A stretch of 64,000 nt of DNA from SB11 sp037968475 (GCA_037968475.1 JBBKVO010000022.1:62001-126000); one strand, 5' to 3'. Shown: positions 7,311-15,682, counted from the first letter of the stretch. Numbers and translations: made by a program. Notes: generated by a model not told the origin, from the letters alone.

Positions 7311-8465
7311 ATGGATTTACTGACTGAACAACACTTGCAACAACTAATAGATTTTAGGCATACCCTGCACCAAAATCCCGAAACAGCCAATCAAGAACAC
7401 AAAACAGCCCAACGGGTTAAAGAGTTTTTGGCTAATTATCCCCCTGATGAGCTTGTTGAAAATTTAGGCGGTACAGGCATAGCCGCTGTATATAACGGGG
7501 AGACTGAGGGCAAAACCCTTATGTTTAGGTGTGAGCTGGATGCCCTGCCCATAGTTGAGGATAATAATATACCCTACGCATCGCAAAATAAAGGAAACGG
7601 ACATTTGTGTGGCCACGACGGACACATGGCTATAATTAGCGGTTTGGGACAACTGCTTCACCAAAATCGTCCTAAAAAAGGAAGAGTAATTTTGCTGTAT
7701 CAACCTGCTGAAGAAACAGGGCAGGGAGCACCGCAGATAATGGCCGATGATAAATTTGCAGCCATTCGCCCCGATTATATTTTTGCACTGCACAATATAC
7801 CCGGTGCACCCATTGGGCAAGTTTTGGTGCGCGATAATGTATTTGCATCGGCATCAAAAGGCATGATAGTGCGATTAAAAGGCAAACCCTCGCACGCCAG
7901 CCACCCCGAAGGAGGTATTAACCCCTCGTTGGGTGCATCGCAAATAATACAAGCTATGCTTGCCCTGCCACAATTGTCTACCCCTTTTGAGCAAGCAGCA
8001 CTTGTAACAGCAATACATACTCGAATAGGAATGGCGGCATTTGGAACTTCTCCGGGCGAAGGTGAAGTAATGTTTACCCTTCGCTCGCATCGAAACGAAG
8101 ACATGGGGCAATTAACCTCACGCGCTACCCAAGTAGCTACCGATTTAGCCAAAGCCCACCAACTGCAACCTACTATTGAGTGGGTGGAGGAGTTTGACGG
8201 GGTAGAAAATGATGCCGAATGTGTGCAGCTAATTCGCGAAGCAGCTAATGGTTTAGGGCTTGAGTTGAAAGAACGTCAACACCCTTTTTCGTGGTCTGAA
8301 GATTACGGCATATTTACCTCGTCATTAAAAGGAGCTATGTTTGGTTTAGGCAGTGGCGAAAACCAACCCCAGCTACACAACGAGGATTATGATTTTCCTG
8401 ATAAAATTATACCACAGGGCGTAGCTATGTTTCACGCACTTATACAACGTTTATTAAATAATTAG
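7311..8465 (+). CDS. M20-family amidohydrolase (N-acyl-amino-acid hydrolase type)
   Basis: The 384-residue protein is a metallopeptidase-type amidohydrolase of the hippurate/N-acyl-L-amino-acid hydrolase group. Metal-ligand motifs are visible: CGHDGHMA at residues 100-107 (Cys100, His102), PAEETGQGA at 132-140 (Glu135), and ALHNIPG at 159-165 (His161); a final ligand is expected in QLHNEDYDFPD near 357-367. The central dimerisation domain contains SHASHPEGGINPS. These enzymes release amino acids from N-acyl or similar conjugates. An in-frame GTG at 7308 exists, but ATG 7311 is preferred. The alanine racemase gene follows 11 bases later, suggesting a shared role in amino-acid or cell-wall peptide metabolism; the substrate is not known. 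Confidence 0.88.
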   Translation: MDLLTEQHLQQLIDFRHTLHQNPETANQEHKTAQRVKEFLANYPPDELVENLGGTGIAAVYNGETEGKTLMFRCELDALPIVEDNNIPYASQNKGNGHLCGHDGHMAIISGLGQLLHQNRPKKGRVILLYQPAEETGQGAPQIMADDKFAAIRPDYIFALHNIPGAPIGQVLVRDNVFASASKGMIVRLKGKPSHASHPEGGINPSLGASQIIQAMLALPQLSTPFEQAALVTAIHTRIGMAAFGTSPGEGEVMFTLRSHRNEDMGQLTSRATQVATDLAKAHQLQPTIEWVEEFDGVENDAECVQLIREAANGLGLELKERQHPFSWSEDYGIFTSSLKGAMFGLGSGENQPQLHNEDYDFPDKIIPQGVAMFHALIQRLLNN

Positions 8466-8476
8466 AAGAAAAATAT

Positions 8477-9625
8477 ATGCTGCATTCCTCAGTAATACAA
8501 CTTAATAAAAGAGCATTAAAAAACAATATAGATTTTATACGCAAAACCATTGGCGATGGAGTAAAATATAGCATGGTGGTAAAAGCCAATGCTTATGGAC
8601 ACGGTATTGAAGAAATTGTACCCGAAGTACAAAATTGCGGTGTAAATCACTTTTCGGTATTTAGCATGGCTGAGGCCATGCGTGTGTTTGAAGCTAAAAA
8701 TCAGCCATGCGAAATAATGATAATGGGTTGGCTGGATGGTAAGCACATGGAGTGGGTGATACGCAACAATGTGTCGTTTTTTGTATTTACTACGGAGCGT
8801 TTACTGTATGCTATTGAAACAGCAAAGAAACTAGAACTAAAAGCCAAAATACACCTAGAGCTTGAAACGGGTATGTACCGCACGGGCTTTAGAGAAGAAG
8901 AGTTGCACCACGTGGCACAAACCATTGTTCAAAACCAACAATATATTGAGGTTGAAGGACTTTGCACCCACTTTGCAGGGGCTGAAAGTTTGGAAAACAA
9001 CGATAGGGTAATGGAACAAATAAGTGCATTTACTGCCCTGCACGAGTTGCTGAAAAAAGAAGGTATAAAACCTAAATATTGCCATACTGCTTGCTCGGCG
9101 GCTACCTTTAACTATCCTGAAACTATTATGGATATGGTGCGCATAGGGATTAGTACCTATGGATATTGGTCAAACACTGAAACTAAGGTGCGCTACCAAA
9201 TAGAACACCACATTGATGATGATCCCTTGAAACGCATACTAAGCTGGAAAAGCAACATTATGAGCGTGAACCTTGTGCCTGAAGGTAAATTTATTAGTTA
9301 TGGTAAAAGCTACCTCACTACCCGCGATAGCAAGATAGCTACTGTACCAGTAGGCTATGGCTATGGTTTTAGTCGTACCCTTAGCAATAATGGGCACGTA
9401 TTGGTAAATGGCGAACGTGCTGCCGTAATTGGTACGGTGAATATGAATATGGTGGTAATAGATGTTACCGATATACCCGAAGTAAGTGTTGGCGATGAAG
9501 TGGTGTTAATTGGTTTTCAGGGAGAGAAAGAAATAACGGTGAGCTCTTTTAGTGATATGAACAATAGCCTTAACTACGAGATGCTTGCCCGCCTACCCGA
9601 CCATATACCCCGTGTAATAGTTTAA
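8477..9625 (+). CDS. alr: Alanine racemase
   Basis: A PLP-dependent enzyme (382 residues) that interconverts L- and D-alanine for peptidoglycan. The pyridoxal-phosphate lysine is Lys36 in VVKANAYGHG. The opposite-face catalytic tyrosine is in FISYGKSY near residue 275. The C-terminal beta-domain shows VPVGYGYGFSR and IGTVNMNMVVIDVT. Typical for the family in length and order. It is the second gene after the M20 amidohydrolase. Confidence 0.95.
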   Translation: MLHSSVIQLNKRALKNNIDFIRKTIGDGVKYSMVVKANAYGHGIEEIVPEVQNCGVNHFSVFSMAEAMRVFEAKNQPCEIMIMGWLDGKHMEWVIRNNVSFFVFTTERLLYAIETAKKLELKAKIHLELETGMYRTGFREEELHHVAQTIVQNQQYIEVEGLCTHFAGAESLENNDRVMEQISAFTALHELLKKEGIKPKYCHTACSAATFNYPETIMDMVRIGISTYGYWSNTETKVRYQIEHHIDDDPLKRILSWKSNIMSVNLVPEGKFISYGKSYLTTRDSKIATVPVGYGYGFSRTLSNNGHVLVNGERAAVIGTVNMNMVVIDVTDIPEVSVGDEVVLIGFQGEKEITVSSFSDMNNSLNYEMLARLPDHIPRVIV

Positions 9626-9666
9626 TCTTATTCAATGGTTTTTGGTCTAAAAACTTTCACAAAAAA

Positions 9667-9789
9667 TTTCTTATTTAAGTTTTTGCTGCATTTTCTTAAA
9701 TAGTGAGTTCCTTATTTAAGTTTTAGGTGTGTTTTCTTAAATAGCGAGTTTCTTATTTAAGTTTTGACACCATTTTCTTAAATAAGGAT
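9667..9789. repeat. Three tandem 41-bp repeats
   Basis: Units start at 9667, 9708 and 9749. Each contains YTTATTTAAGTTTT near its start and TTTTCTTAAATA near its end, which are mutually inverted and form a stem. The middle bases differ between units. A weaker fourth half unit (GTTTAAGCCTTAAAT) follows. The third unit overlaps the -33 element of the downstream promoter, so the array could be an operator. Confidence 0.85.
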
Positions 9790-9796
9790 ATCTTTG
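9764..9796 (+). promoter_or_regulatory. Promoter of the 9817 lipoprotein gene
   Basis: TTG at 9764-9766 (within TTGACA) and TATCTTTG at 9789-9796 are spaced by 22 bases, matching the Bacteroidota TTG / TAnnTTTG arrangement. The ATG is 20 bases downstream. Confidence 0.6.
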
Positions 9797-9816
9797 TTTA
9801 AGCCTTAAATATTTAA

Positions 9817-10305
9817 ATGAAGTGTTTTTTAGCATTACTTCTTGTTATTAACATCAGTTGTAATATAGTTTTTGTTAAAAAGAGGCAAAACATACAACCT
9901 AAAGACTTCAGATTGTATAGGGAAGAAAGTAAAGTTTTTGACTCTTCCAGTATGTTTACAAATGGACTCTTTTTCTTCAAAGAAAATCAGGATAGTCTAA
10001 TATTAGAATTGTCATTTTTAAGATTTTATTCTGATGGACGAGTCTTTAAAAGCCTGAATATAGCGCAATTAAAGGAAGAATATTTATTAGGTGATACATC
10101 GTCAGAAAATGGGGTTTTGGGATATTATACTTTAATTGAAAATGATAGCATAATTAAGGTTGAAACCTATGAGTTTAATGGTTTTTTTAAATATCTTTAT
10201 TATACCATTCAACCTGATTCTACACTGAGATTTTCCAAGTCGAGATTGAAATTTAGCATTTTTGCTAATAAGGAGAATACAATCTATGAATACATAGCTG
10301 ATTAA
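9817..10305 (+). CDS. Small putative lipoprotein of unknown function
   Basis: The 162-residue product has a short hydrophobic leader ending INISC at residue 15, a plausible lipobox, so it is probably anchored to a membrane. The rest is beta-rich with repeated polar/aromatic alternation (GLFFFKENQDSLILELSFLRF; GYYTLIENDSIIKVETYEF) and resembles single-domain Bacteroidota lipoproteins of lipocalin-like or META-like folds, though no family was recognised. It has its own promoter with a tandem-repeat array upstream, which suggests dedicated regulation. Confidence 0.65.
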   Translation: MKCFLALLLVINISCNIVFVKKRQNIQPKDFRLYREESKVFDSSSMFTNGLFFFKENQDSLILELSFLRFYSDGRVFKSLNIAQLKEEYLLGDTSSENGVLGYYTLIENDSIIKVETYEFNGFFKYLYYTIQPDSTLRFSKSRLKFSIFANKENTIYEYIAD

Positions 10306-10347
10306 CTGGTCGCATCCCAAATTATCTCTTCACATAAAAATTTTATA

Positions 10348-10373
10348 AGTCCCGATTTCTCGGGGCTTTTTTG
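10348..10373 (+). terminator. Rho-independent terminator after the 9817 gene
   Basis: Stem CCCGA/TCGGG with a short loop followed by a T-rich run (CTTTTTTG). The remaining 10374-10656 is AT-rich and shows no gene that I would support. Confidence 0.65.
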
Positions 10374-10656
10374 TTTTATAGCAGTACAAGTTAGTGTACT
10401 AGCTGTAAGTCTAAGTGGCTTCTTCTTCGTAAGTAATTCTCTCTTCTCATTTAGAAACAAAAATATTTCTGTTTGTTGGTGCTTCTTTGCCAATTTTTCG
10501 ACAAAAAATCTATCTGAAATCTTGCTCAAAACAATCTTTTCCCTATGTAAATAGCTGTTTCATAGGACTGTAAAAATTTTGTTGCTGATTATCAATCCAT
10601 AACAAAAAATCTCCATTACATAATCATAAATGTTTCTATTAGTAAATAAAAATACA

Positions 10657-10664
10657 TACATTTG
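10657..10664 (+). promoter_or_regulatory. Putative promoter at the left edge of the phage-derived island
   Basis: TACATTTG matches TAnnTTTG. It lies 2 bases before the ATG at 10667, so either the transcript is leaderless or translation starts at the in-frame ATG 10688. Confidence 0.45.
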
Positions 10665-10666
10665 TG

Positions 10667-10900
10667 ATGTCGATTGAAACAAAATTATTGATGGATAAAA
10701 CAATAGGAATGCAACTAAACGTAATTACAGACGAACTGTACGAAATGATGTGGGAGCTAAACCCAACACAAGAAGCCCTATCGCTATTAAAAAACAAACT
10801 CAACAATTTAGTTGATAAAGCATGGGAAGATTACAGTGGTCAGTTGCAGCCTCAAATTAACACTCAACCAAAACCCTTTCAGTATGAAGCAACTATTTAA
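10667..10900 (+). CDS. Small hypothetical protein, first gene of the phage-derived island
   Basis: The 77-residue product (from ATG 10667; an in-frame GTG sits at 10664 and another ATG at 10688) is mainly helical with ELYEMMWELNPTQEALSLLKNKLNNLVDKAWEDY in the middle. No cysteine, signal peptide or known motif is visible. A promoter box sits directly upstream and it overlaps the next small ORF by 17 bases. Its position ahead of replication genes suggests an early phage protein, but no function can be assigned. Confidence 0.5.
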   Translation: MSIETKLLMDKTIGMQLNVITDELYEMMWELNPTQEALSLLKNKLNNLVDKAWEDYSGQLQPQINTQPKPFQYEATI

Positions 10901-10997
10901 ACCTCGTGGCGAAATGCAAGTAAGCAACGCCGAAGTCGTGATTATCACCCTCACCTTTTGTATAATACTAGTAAACGTATTACGAACGGTGCTGTAA
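10884..10997 (+). CDS. 37-residue putative membrane peptide
   Basis: ATG 10884 overlaps the end of the preceding gene. The product has one hydrophobic segment (VVIITLTFCIILVNVL) after a basic lead. Translational coupling is plausible. The evidence is only the overlap and the membrane segment; it could be a chance ORF. Confidence 0.3.
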   Translation: MKQLFKPRGEMQVSNAEVVIITLTFCIILVNVLRTVL

Positions 10998-11010
10998 AAG
11001 TAAGTGCGGC

Positions 11011-11345
11011 TGTCATCCTGAGCGAAGTCGAAGGGTGTGCGGTTGTCATCTTGATCCCGAATGTGTTCGGGACGAAAGGTGAGGATGGTTGGGGTGTGCT
11101 AATTATCCAATATGCTAATGTGCAAATTGAGAAATGGAACATTAAACCACCGCCCCAATGTCCCCCTTGTGCGCTGTCATCCTGAGCGAAGTCGAAGGGT
11201 GTGTGGCTATCACCTTGAGGCACTCGAAAAGTGAGAAGCGTATGCATTGGCAAATGGCTTGTGCGGCTATTCCCCTCCTTGCAAGGCAATGTGTGAGGAA
11301 TAAGGAGGGGCTAGGGGAGGTCAAACAAAAAACAATCAATTAAAC
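11011..11345. repeat. Interspersed-repeat segment (two REP-A copies, one AAGGAGGGG hairpin)
   Basis: REP-A copies with TCCTGAGCGAAGTCGAAGG lie at about 11011-11034 and 11175-11198. A CCCCTCCTT...AAGGAGGGG inverted pair lies at about 11273-11311. The open frames that cross this stretch on both strands are made of repeat sequence and are not genes. Confidence 0.75.
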
Positions 11346-11651
11346 ATGAATACAACAATTAAAAAACTGACAACAGGAGAGGTGCGCGAGGGCAAAAACT
11401 TCTGCATCGCTAGAATTGAAAACGGACAATTGGCCGAAATAGAAGGGCGTTGGACAAAAGGCTTGTTTACACTTAGCCTGCTACACCAACCCGGCTATAT
11501 AGAAACCTACCAACAATACGGTATACACGGCACTGAAACCGAATGGCGCATGGCTTTAGCCCTGCTATACAAACAAGTAGCCAACCTAGCCGTAGAAAGT
11601 ACGCCATTGCCACACGATGCAATGCCCAACAACGAAAGGGCACAAGCATGA
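11346..11651 (+). CDS. Hypothetical phage-type protein upstream of DUF1376
   Basis: The 101-residue product contains GQLAEIEGRWTKGLFTLSLL and GTETEWRMALALLYKQ; no recognised family. Its stop overlaps the next ATG as ATGA (11648-11651), showing tight coupling to the replication gene. Codon usage and the coupled layout support a real gene. The role is unknown; an accessory replication or single-strand DNA handling protein would fit the position, as inference only. Confidence 0.6.
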   Translation: MNTTIKKLTTGEVREGKNFCIARIENGQLAEIEGRWTKGLFTLSLLHQPGYIETYQQYGIHGTETEWRMALALLYKQVANLAVESTPLPHDAMPNNERAQA

Positions 11652-12418
11652 ACAAACTGCCCGCCTTTTTGCTATATGCCACCGATTTTATAGTAGGAAC
11701 AGCAGAAATGGGCTTGGCAGAAACAGGAGTATACATAAAACTACTGTGCCACCAATGGGATAAAGGCCATCTGCCTGCCGAAACCCAAAAACTACACCGC
11801 TTAGTAGGTGCTACCACCACCGACGAACAAACGGCAGTAAACAACGTTCTTTCAAAATTTGAAACTAGAGGAAAAACCCTTGTCAACCGCAGGTTAGAAG
11901 CCGTGCGCAACACACAGCAGCAATACCGCAACAAACGGACACAATCAGCCCGTAAAGCAGCACAAGCCCGTTGGGGAAAAGGAGAAGATGCCGCCAAAAC
12001 TCAACTAGAGTTGGTAGCACAAGTGCCGCAGCACTTGCAGCACCTGCAAAGTCAGATAACCACCTTTTTTGGAGTAAACACAGCCGTTCACGGTGATAAA
12101 CAGCAAGAAGTTGCCCGTTTTCTTATCAGCATAGAAAAACAGAAACTATTGCCGCATTTCACAGGGCAGTGGCTGGCCTACACCAAATACAAACAAGTCA
12201 ACGGTGGCCCTGTACACGGTTTTGCCCGCTACATAGGTCAATATGCCTACAACTACCAAAACGGAGCATGGAATGCCGAAAACTGGCAAGCCAAATTAGA
12301 AAAACAACATGGAAACGCTAAAAGCATTGCAAAAACAGAAGTTAAAAACGCAACCACCACAAGTGGAAAACGAAAACAATACACACAAAGCAGCAGCCCT
12401 ATCATACCCACAAGCTAA
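11648..12418 (+). CDS. DUF1376-type phage replication-associated protein
   Basis: Reading from ATG 11648 gives 256 residues. The opening PAFLLYATDFIVGTAEMGL followed by ETGVYIKLLCHQWDKGHLP is the DUF1376 signature, found in prophage replication modules next to helicase loaders and often acting as an initiator-like winged-helix protein. A basic central stretch (RNKRTQSARKAAQARWG) could bind DNA. The tail beyond residue ~225 is low-complexity and is overlapped by the next gene in another frame. The start is set by the ATGA overlap with the gene upstream; a longer frame from 11543 is rejected for that reason. Confidence 0.75.
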   Translation: MNKLPAFLLYATDFIVGTAEMGLAETGVYIKLLCHQWDKGHLPAETQKLHRLVGATTTDEQTAVNNVLSKFETRGKTLVNRRLEAVRNTQQQYRNKRTQSARKAAQARWGKGEDAAKTQLELVAQVPQHLQHLQSQITTFFGVNTAVHGDKQQEVARFLISIEKQKLLPHFTGQWLAYTKYKQVNGGPVHGFARYIGQYAYNYQNGAWNAENWQAKLEKQHGNAKSIAKTEVKNATTTSGKRKQYTQSSSPIIPTS

Positions 12419-13019
12419 AGCCATATTTATGCAAGCTGCCCATGCACACGCCAAAACCACAGGCTGCCCTGCCTATGTAGTTGATGAAGAAAACAAGCCT
12501 GTACTGGCGCAGTTAGTACACTACTTTGCCCAAACAGGCAGTAGCAGTCTAAGCACCAAAAAAGGAGTGTTGTTGGCAGGCAATGTAGGCAGCGGAAAAA
12601 CCATGCTTATGGAAATTTTTAACCAATTGGTACGACGTAGTAACCCCTTTTACAAAACTACCGCAAGACAAGTAGCAAAAGACTACGCCGCTGATGGACT
12701 AACTGCACTGGTGCGCTACCTAAAACAATTTAGAAAAACCCCTTCGGGCTTAATCCCCGTAGATTTTTTCTTTGATGATTTAGGAGCCGAAGACAACAAA
12801 AAGCATTACGGCAACGAGGCTAATGTGATGGCAGAGGTAATATACGACCGTTACGAGCTATACATACGCTTCGGCACACGCACCCACTTTACCACCAACC
12901 TAACCCCCGATGAGTTAGAAGAAAAATACGGAGTGAGAGCCTACAGTCGCCTATGTCAAATGTGCAACTTTTTAGTACTGGGCAACGGCCTACAAAGCAT
13001 AGACCGCCGTATGGGGTAG
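12309..13019 (+). CDS. DnaC-like AAA+ ATPase (helicase loader)
   Basis: The 236-residue protein has Walker A GNVGSGKT at about residues 92-99, Walker B VDFFFDDLGAE near 151-161, sensor 1 in THFTTNLTPDELEEKYG and an arginine-finger candidate in RAYSRLCQM, all as in DnaC/IstB-type loaders that place the replicative helicase. With ATG 12309 the gene overlaps DUF1376 by 110 bases, which is unusual; ATG 12429 would remove the overlap and leave 196 residues with the full ATPase core. Together with DUF1376 it forms a phage replication module without its own helicase or primase. Confidence 0.85.
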   Translation: METLKALQKQKLKTQPPQVENENNTHKAAALSYPQAKAIFMQAAHAHAKTTGCPAYVVDEENKPVLAQLVHYFAQTGSSSLSTKKGVLLAGNVGSGKTMLMEIFNQLVRRSNPFYKTTARQVAKDYAADGLTALVRYLKQFRKTPSGLIPVDFFFDDLGAEDNKKHYGNEANVMAEVIYDRYELYIRFGTRTHFTTNLTPDELEEKYGVRAYSRLCQMCNFLVLGNGLQSIDRRMG

Positions 13020-13690
13020 AAATATTAATGAGCAGATATGTAAGTGCGTAAATGTGCAAATGCAGTGCGGTGTTCGTGTGCGGCTGTCATCCTGAGCGAA
13101 GTCGAAGGGTGGTGCGGCTGTCATCTTGATGCACTTGAATAATGAGAAGGGGTGGAATGTGCCAATTGCTCAATATGCTAATGTGCCAATTAGGGAATGA
13201 AACAATAAGCTACCGCCCCAATGTCCCCCTTGTGCGATAGAAGGTGCGCAAGCGAAGGGGGTAGGGGGATGTATAAAGCCCTGTGAGGTGGTTCCCCTCC
13301 TTGCAAGGCAATGTGAAGAGGATAAGGAGGGGTTGGGGAGGTTAAGAAAGAAAGTGCCTCACCCCAATAATAAGTTAGTCTCAGAAAAATGAAACTCGCC
13401 CCTCTCCACTTGGAGAGGGGAAAAGTTGAAAAGATAGAGCTTGTCAAATATTTAGGGGTGAGGTAAGAGAAAGAGGGGAGGTTAGTAGAATATCAACCAA
13501 GAGAAAAAACTCTTTAAAAAATTAAAACAGAAATATATACACGGAGCAAAGAGAGCCGCCACTATCAATAAAAAGACCCTTTAAAATAATACCCATAACT
13601 GTAAACCTAAAAAACGGTAGCCAAAAGCCACCGCACAGGTAGAGGTATGAATAACGCATAAACAGATTGAACGACGCATTTAAAAACAAA
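13020..13690. repeat. Intergenic repeat segment in the island
   Basis: This 670-base gap contains a REP-A copy at about 13085-13108 and a CCCCTCCTTGCAAGG ... AAGGAGGGG pair at about 13296-13330. A CCCCTCTCC.. GGAGAGGGG palindrome lies at about 13400-13421. The rest, 13480-13690, is AT-rich with no gene seen; it may hold the promoter of the sigma-like gene. Confidence 0.65.
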
Positions 13691-13695
13691 AAGTT

Positions 13696-14211
13696 ATGGA
13701 ACTGAATAAAATTATAGAACAACTATACGCCGACGAACAATTGCAAATGCTTAGTAAAGCAGTAGGAAAACAAAATTGCGAAGACCTTTTTCATGAGGTG
13801 ATTTGTCAACTTTATGAGAAGCCCGAAAAAGTGAAAGAAGTACACCAAAAGGGCTACCTAAAACTATACGTTGCCCGAATGATAATTTGGCAAAACAATG
13901 ATAAATACAGCAAGTTCAATAAAAAATACACACAACCTTTTTCGCCTTGGGACGATGAAACCTTTGATATAGCCGAAGAACAAATAGATCACGAGGAAAT
14001 AAACCGTCGCGAAGTACGCGCCCTTGATAAGATAAAAGCTGATAGTCAACTTGCACCCCCCAACTTTTACCCAGCACGTTTAGTGTTAGAAGTGTCAGAC
14101 TGCAAATCGTTTCGCGAGTGCAGTCGCCGCACGGGCATCCCTGTAAAATCAGTAATCTATACCTATCGTAAATACATAAAGGAGGTGCGCCAGTATGCAG
14201 ACCAAGACTAA
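13696..14211 (+). CDS. Sigma-70-like phage transcription factor
   Basis: The 171-residue protein has a region 2-like part (NCEDLFHEVICQLYEKPEKV followed by GYLKLYVARMIIWQNNDKYS) and a C-terminal helix-turn-helix (RECSRRTGIPVKSVIYTYRK) like region 4. The short length and the absence of region 1 and 3 match the small sigma-like proteins seen in phages of Bacteroidota. It could direct expression of the terminase or of the neighbouring genes; no cognate promoter was identified. Its end overlaps the glycosyltransferase start by 17 bases. Confidence 0.65.
   Translation: MELNKIIEQLYADEQLQMLSKAVGKQNCEDLFHEVICQLYEKPEKVKEVHQKGYLKLYVARMIIWQNNDKYSKFNKKYTQPFSPWDDETFDIAEEQIDHEEINRREVRALDKIKADSQLAPPNFYPARLVLEVSDCKSFRECSRRTGIPVKSVIYTYRKYIKEVRQYADQD
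14181..14186 (+). promoter_or_regulatory. Strong Shine-Dalgarno site of the glycosyltransferase gene
   Basis: GGAGGT lies 8 bases before ATG 14195, inside the end of the sigma-like gene. Such canonical sites are rare in Bacteroidota and fix the start. Confidence 0.65.
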
Positions 14212-15280
14212 AATACTATTGGTGGTAAACTTCCACAAAAGCAACGACCCATTTAGCGTAGGCGGTGTAGAATACCACCGCCTACTTATTCCCTATATCA
14301 ACCTTGCCAAAACCCACTTGGTAGAAATACATCAAACCAACGAGGTAAATACCGATAAAATAGATCTTACTCAATTCCATTTGGTTATATTCAGTCGAGT
14401 GCTTAGTAACTTTGGGCGAGACGAAGAAGTACTGGCCACCCTACAAAAAGCAGGCATACCCTTTATTGTTGATGTTGACGACTATTGGGCATTGCCTACC
14501 AACCACCTGCTATATGCCCAATGGCAACAACGTAAAATGACCCAACGTATTGAGTTGGCTTTGCGCCATGCCACAGCAGTTACTACCACCACGCCACACT
14601 TGGCCGCACAAATAAAACGGCTAAACAAAAACGTAGTAATAGCTCCCAACGCTATCGACCCTGCGCAACCCCAGTTTGTGCACCGTGCCACCCGTGCCGA
14701 AACTGTACGTGTAGGCTGGGTAGGCGGTTTATGTCATACTGATGATATTCCCTTGCTGCAACGAGGTTTTAGCCGCCTGTATGCCGAAAAAGAACTGCAA
14801 CGCCAATACACCGTGCACCTGTGTGGCTACAGCCCACAAAACTTTGATGTGTGGGGCTATTACGAGGATGTATTTACCGCAGGCCAAGCCCGCACCAACT
14901 ACCACCGTGTGCCGGGTAGAGATGTGCGCAACTATGCCACACTATACAACGGGTTGGATGTGTGTCTTGTCCCACTGGCCGATACCCCCTTCAACCGATG
15001 TAAAAGCCCGCTAAAACTGCTTGAGGCAGGTTGGTTTAAAAAACCTTGTATAGTATCAGAAGTGTATCCCTATACCTTAATGGGGCAGCACTACAACAAC
15101 CTGCTATTTGTGCAAAACAACAAGGTTGATTGGCATAAATACATGAAAAAACTGGTAGAAAATCCCAACCTGCGACAAGATTTGGGTGAAGCCCTGCACC
15201 AAACAGTACTAGACGATTATATGATAGACAAAGTAAACGTGGTGAGGGGACAGTTGGTGAACAAAGTTACTCGCAATTAG
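14195..15280 (+). CDS. Glycosyltransferase, GT4-like, phage-associated
   Basis: The 361-residue protein has a two-domain GT-B layout. The N-terminal half includes GVEYHRLLIPYINLA and FIVDVDDYWALP; the C-terminal half has RVGWVGGLCHTDDIPLL and the nucleotide-sugar site with KSPLKLLEAGWFKKPCIVS, the family's E-x7-E region modified. GT4 enzymes transfer sugars from NDP-sugars with retention. In a phage setting such enzymes modify DNA bases, capsids or host surface sugars. It overlaps the sigma-like gene by 17 bases and has a strong ribosome-binding site. The substrate is unknown. Confidence 0.8.
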   Translation: MQTKTKILLVVNFHKSNDPFSVGGVEYHRLLIPYINLAKTHLVEIHQTNEVNTDKIDLTQFHLVIFSRVLSNFGRDEEVLATLQKAGIPFIVDVDDYWALPTNHLLYAQWQQRKMTQRIELALRHATAVTTTTPHLAAQIKRLNKNVVIAPNAIDPAQPQFVHRATRAETVRVGWVGGLCHTDDIPLLQRGFSRLYAEKELQRQYTVHLCGYSPQNFDVWGYYEDVFTAGQARTNYHRVPGRDVRNYATLYNGLDVCLVPLADTPFNRCKSPLKLLEAGWFKKPCIVSEVYPYTLMGQHYNNLLFVQNNKVDWHKYMKKLVENPNLRQDLGEALHQTVLDDYMIDKVNVVRGQLVNKVTRN

Positions 15281-15294
15281 ATGCGCGGCTGTCG

Positions 15295-15405
15295 TTCCTT
15301 CAAGCGTCCTCGCTTGAAGTGGTTTATTGTTCGCGTCCACGCGAACGATTGCTCGTAGCGAAACGCTAAAAATCAGTATCCCGAAGCGAGGGACGCTTCG
15401 GGGAA
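15295..15405. repeat. Partial multi-hairpin repeat
   Basis: Hairpins CTTCAAGCGTCCTCGCTTGAAG-type (15298-15319), GTTCGCGTCCACGCGAAC (15329-15346) and CCCGAAGCG..CGCTTCGGG (15380-15403) follow each other. This is an incomplete, rearranged copy of the ~170-bp element described at 24732. Confidence 0.75.
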
Positions 15406-15430
15406 CAACGACTAGCAGGCGCGGCTATTG

Positions 15431-15682
15431 TCATCCCGTCCCGATAGCTATCGGGATTCAGCATCTCTCTCTACATTTTACATGAATTAGGCAACGAGAT
15501 GCCGAACTAAATTCGGCATGACTGGAAACCAGCGCGCTGTCATCCTGAGCGAAGTCGAAGGACGGTGTGTAGTTGTAATTGTGTACGAAACCATGCCTGT
15601 GCGGCGGGCTGTCATTCCTATTTCAAATAGGAATCTGTGGGAAGGTTGCCACGCACAGATTCACAATCAAGTTGTGAATGAC
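15431..15682. repeat. Two bipartite palindromic repeats and a REP-A copy
   Basis: 15431-15522 starts GTCATCCCG and ends CGGCATGAC with a hairpin (CCCGATAGCTATCGGG) at its left part. A REP-A copy lies at 15539-15561. 15611-15682 starts GTCATTCC and ends GAATGAC with two internal hairpins. The remaining 15683-15870 shows an ATCTTATCGCTTCAATAAGAT inverted repeat and no gene. Confidence 0.7.

Noticed and set aside
9667..9789. Possible CRISPR array
   Set aside because: Three tandem 41-bp units abut without spacers, and no cas gene is nearby.
10302..10529. 75-residue open frame on the minus strand
   Set aside because: It overlaps the terminator and the end of the 9817 gene and lacks any domain or promoter support.
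10951..11289. 112-residue open frame on the minus strand in the island
   Set aside because: Built from two REP-A copies read in one frame; no protein-like pattern.
11543..11647. Longer start for the DUF1376 protein
   Set aside because: It would overlap the preceding gene by over 100 bases; the ATGA overlap at 11648 and the family N-terminus fit better.
13190..13447. 85-residue minus-strand frame
   Set aside because: Consists of the AAGGAGGGG and GAGAGGGG hairpin repeats.
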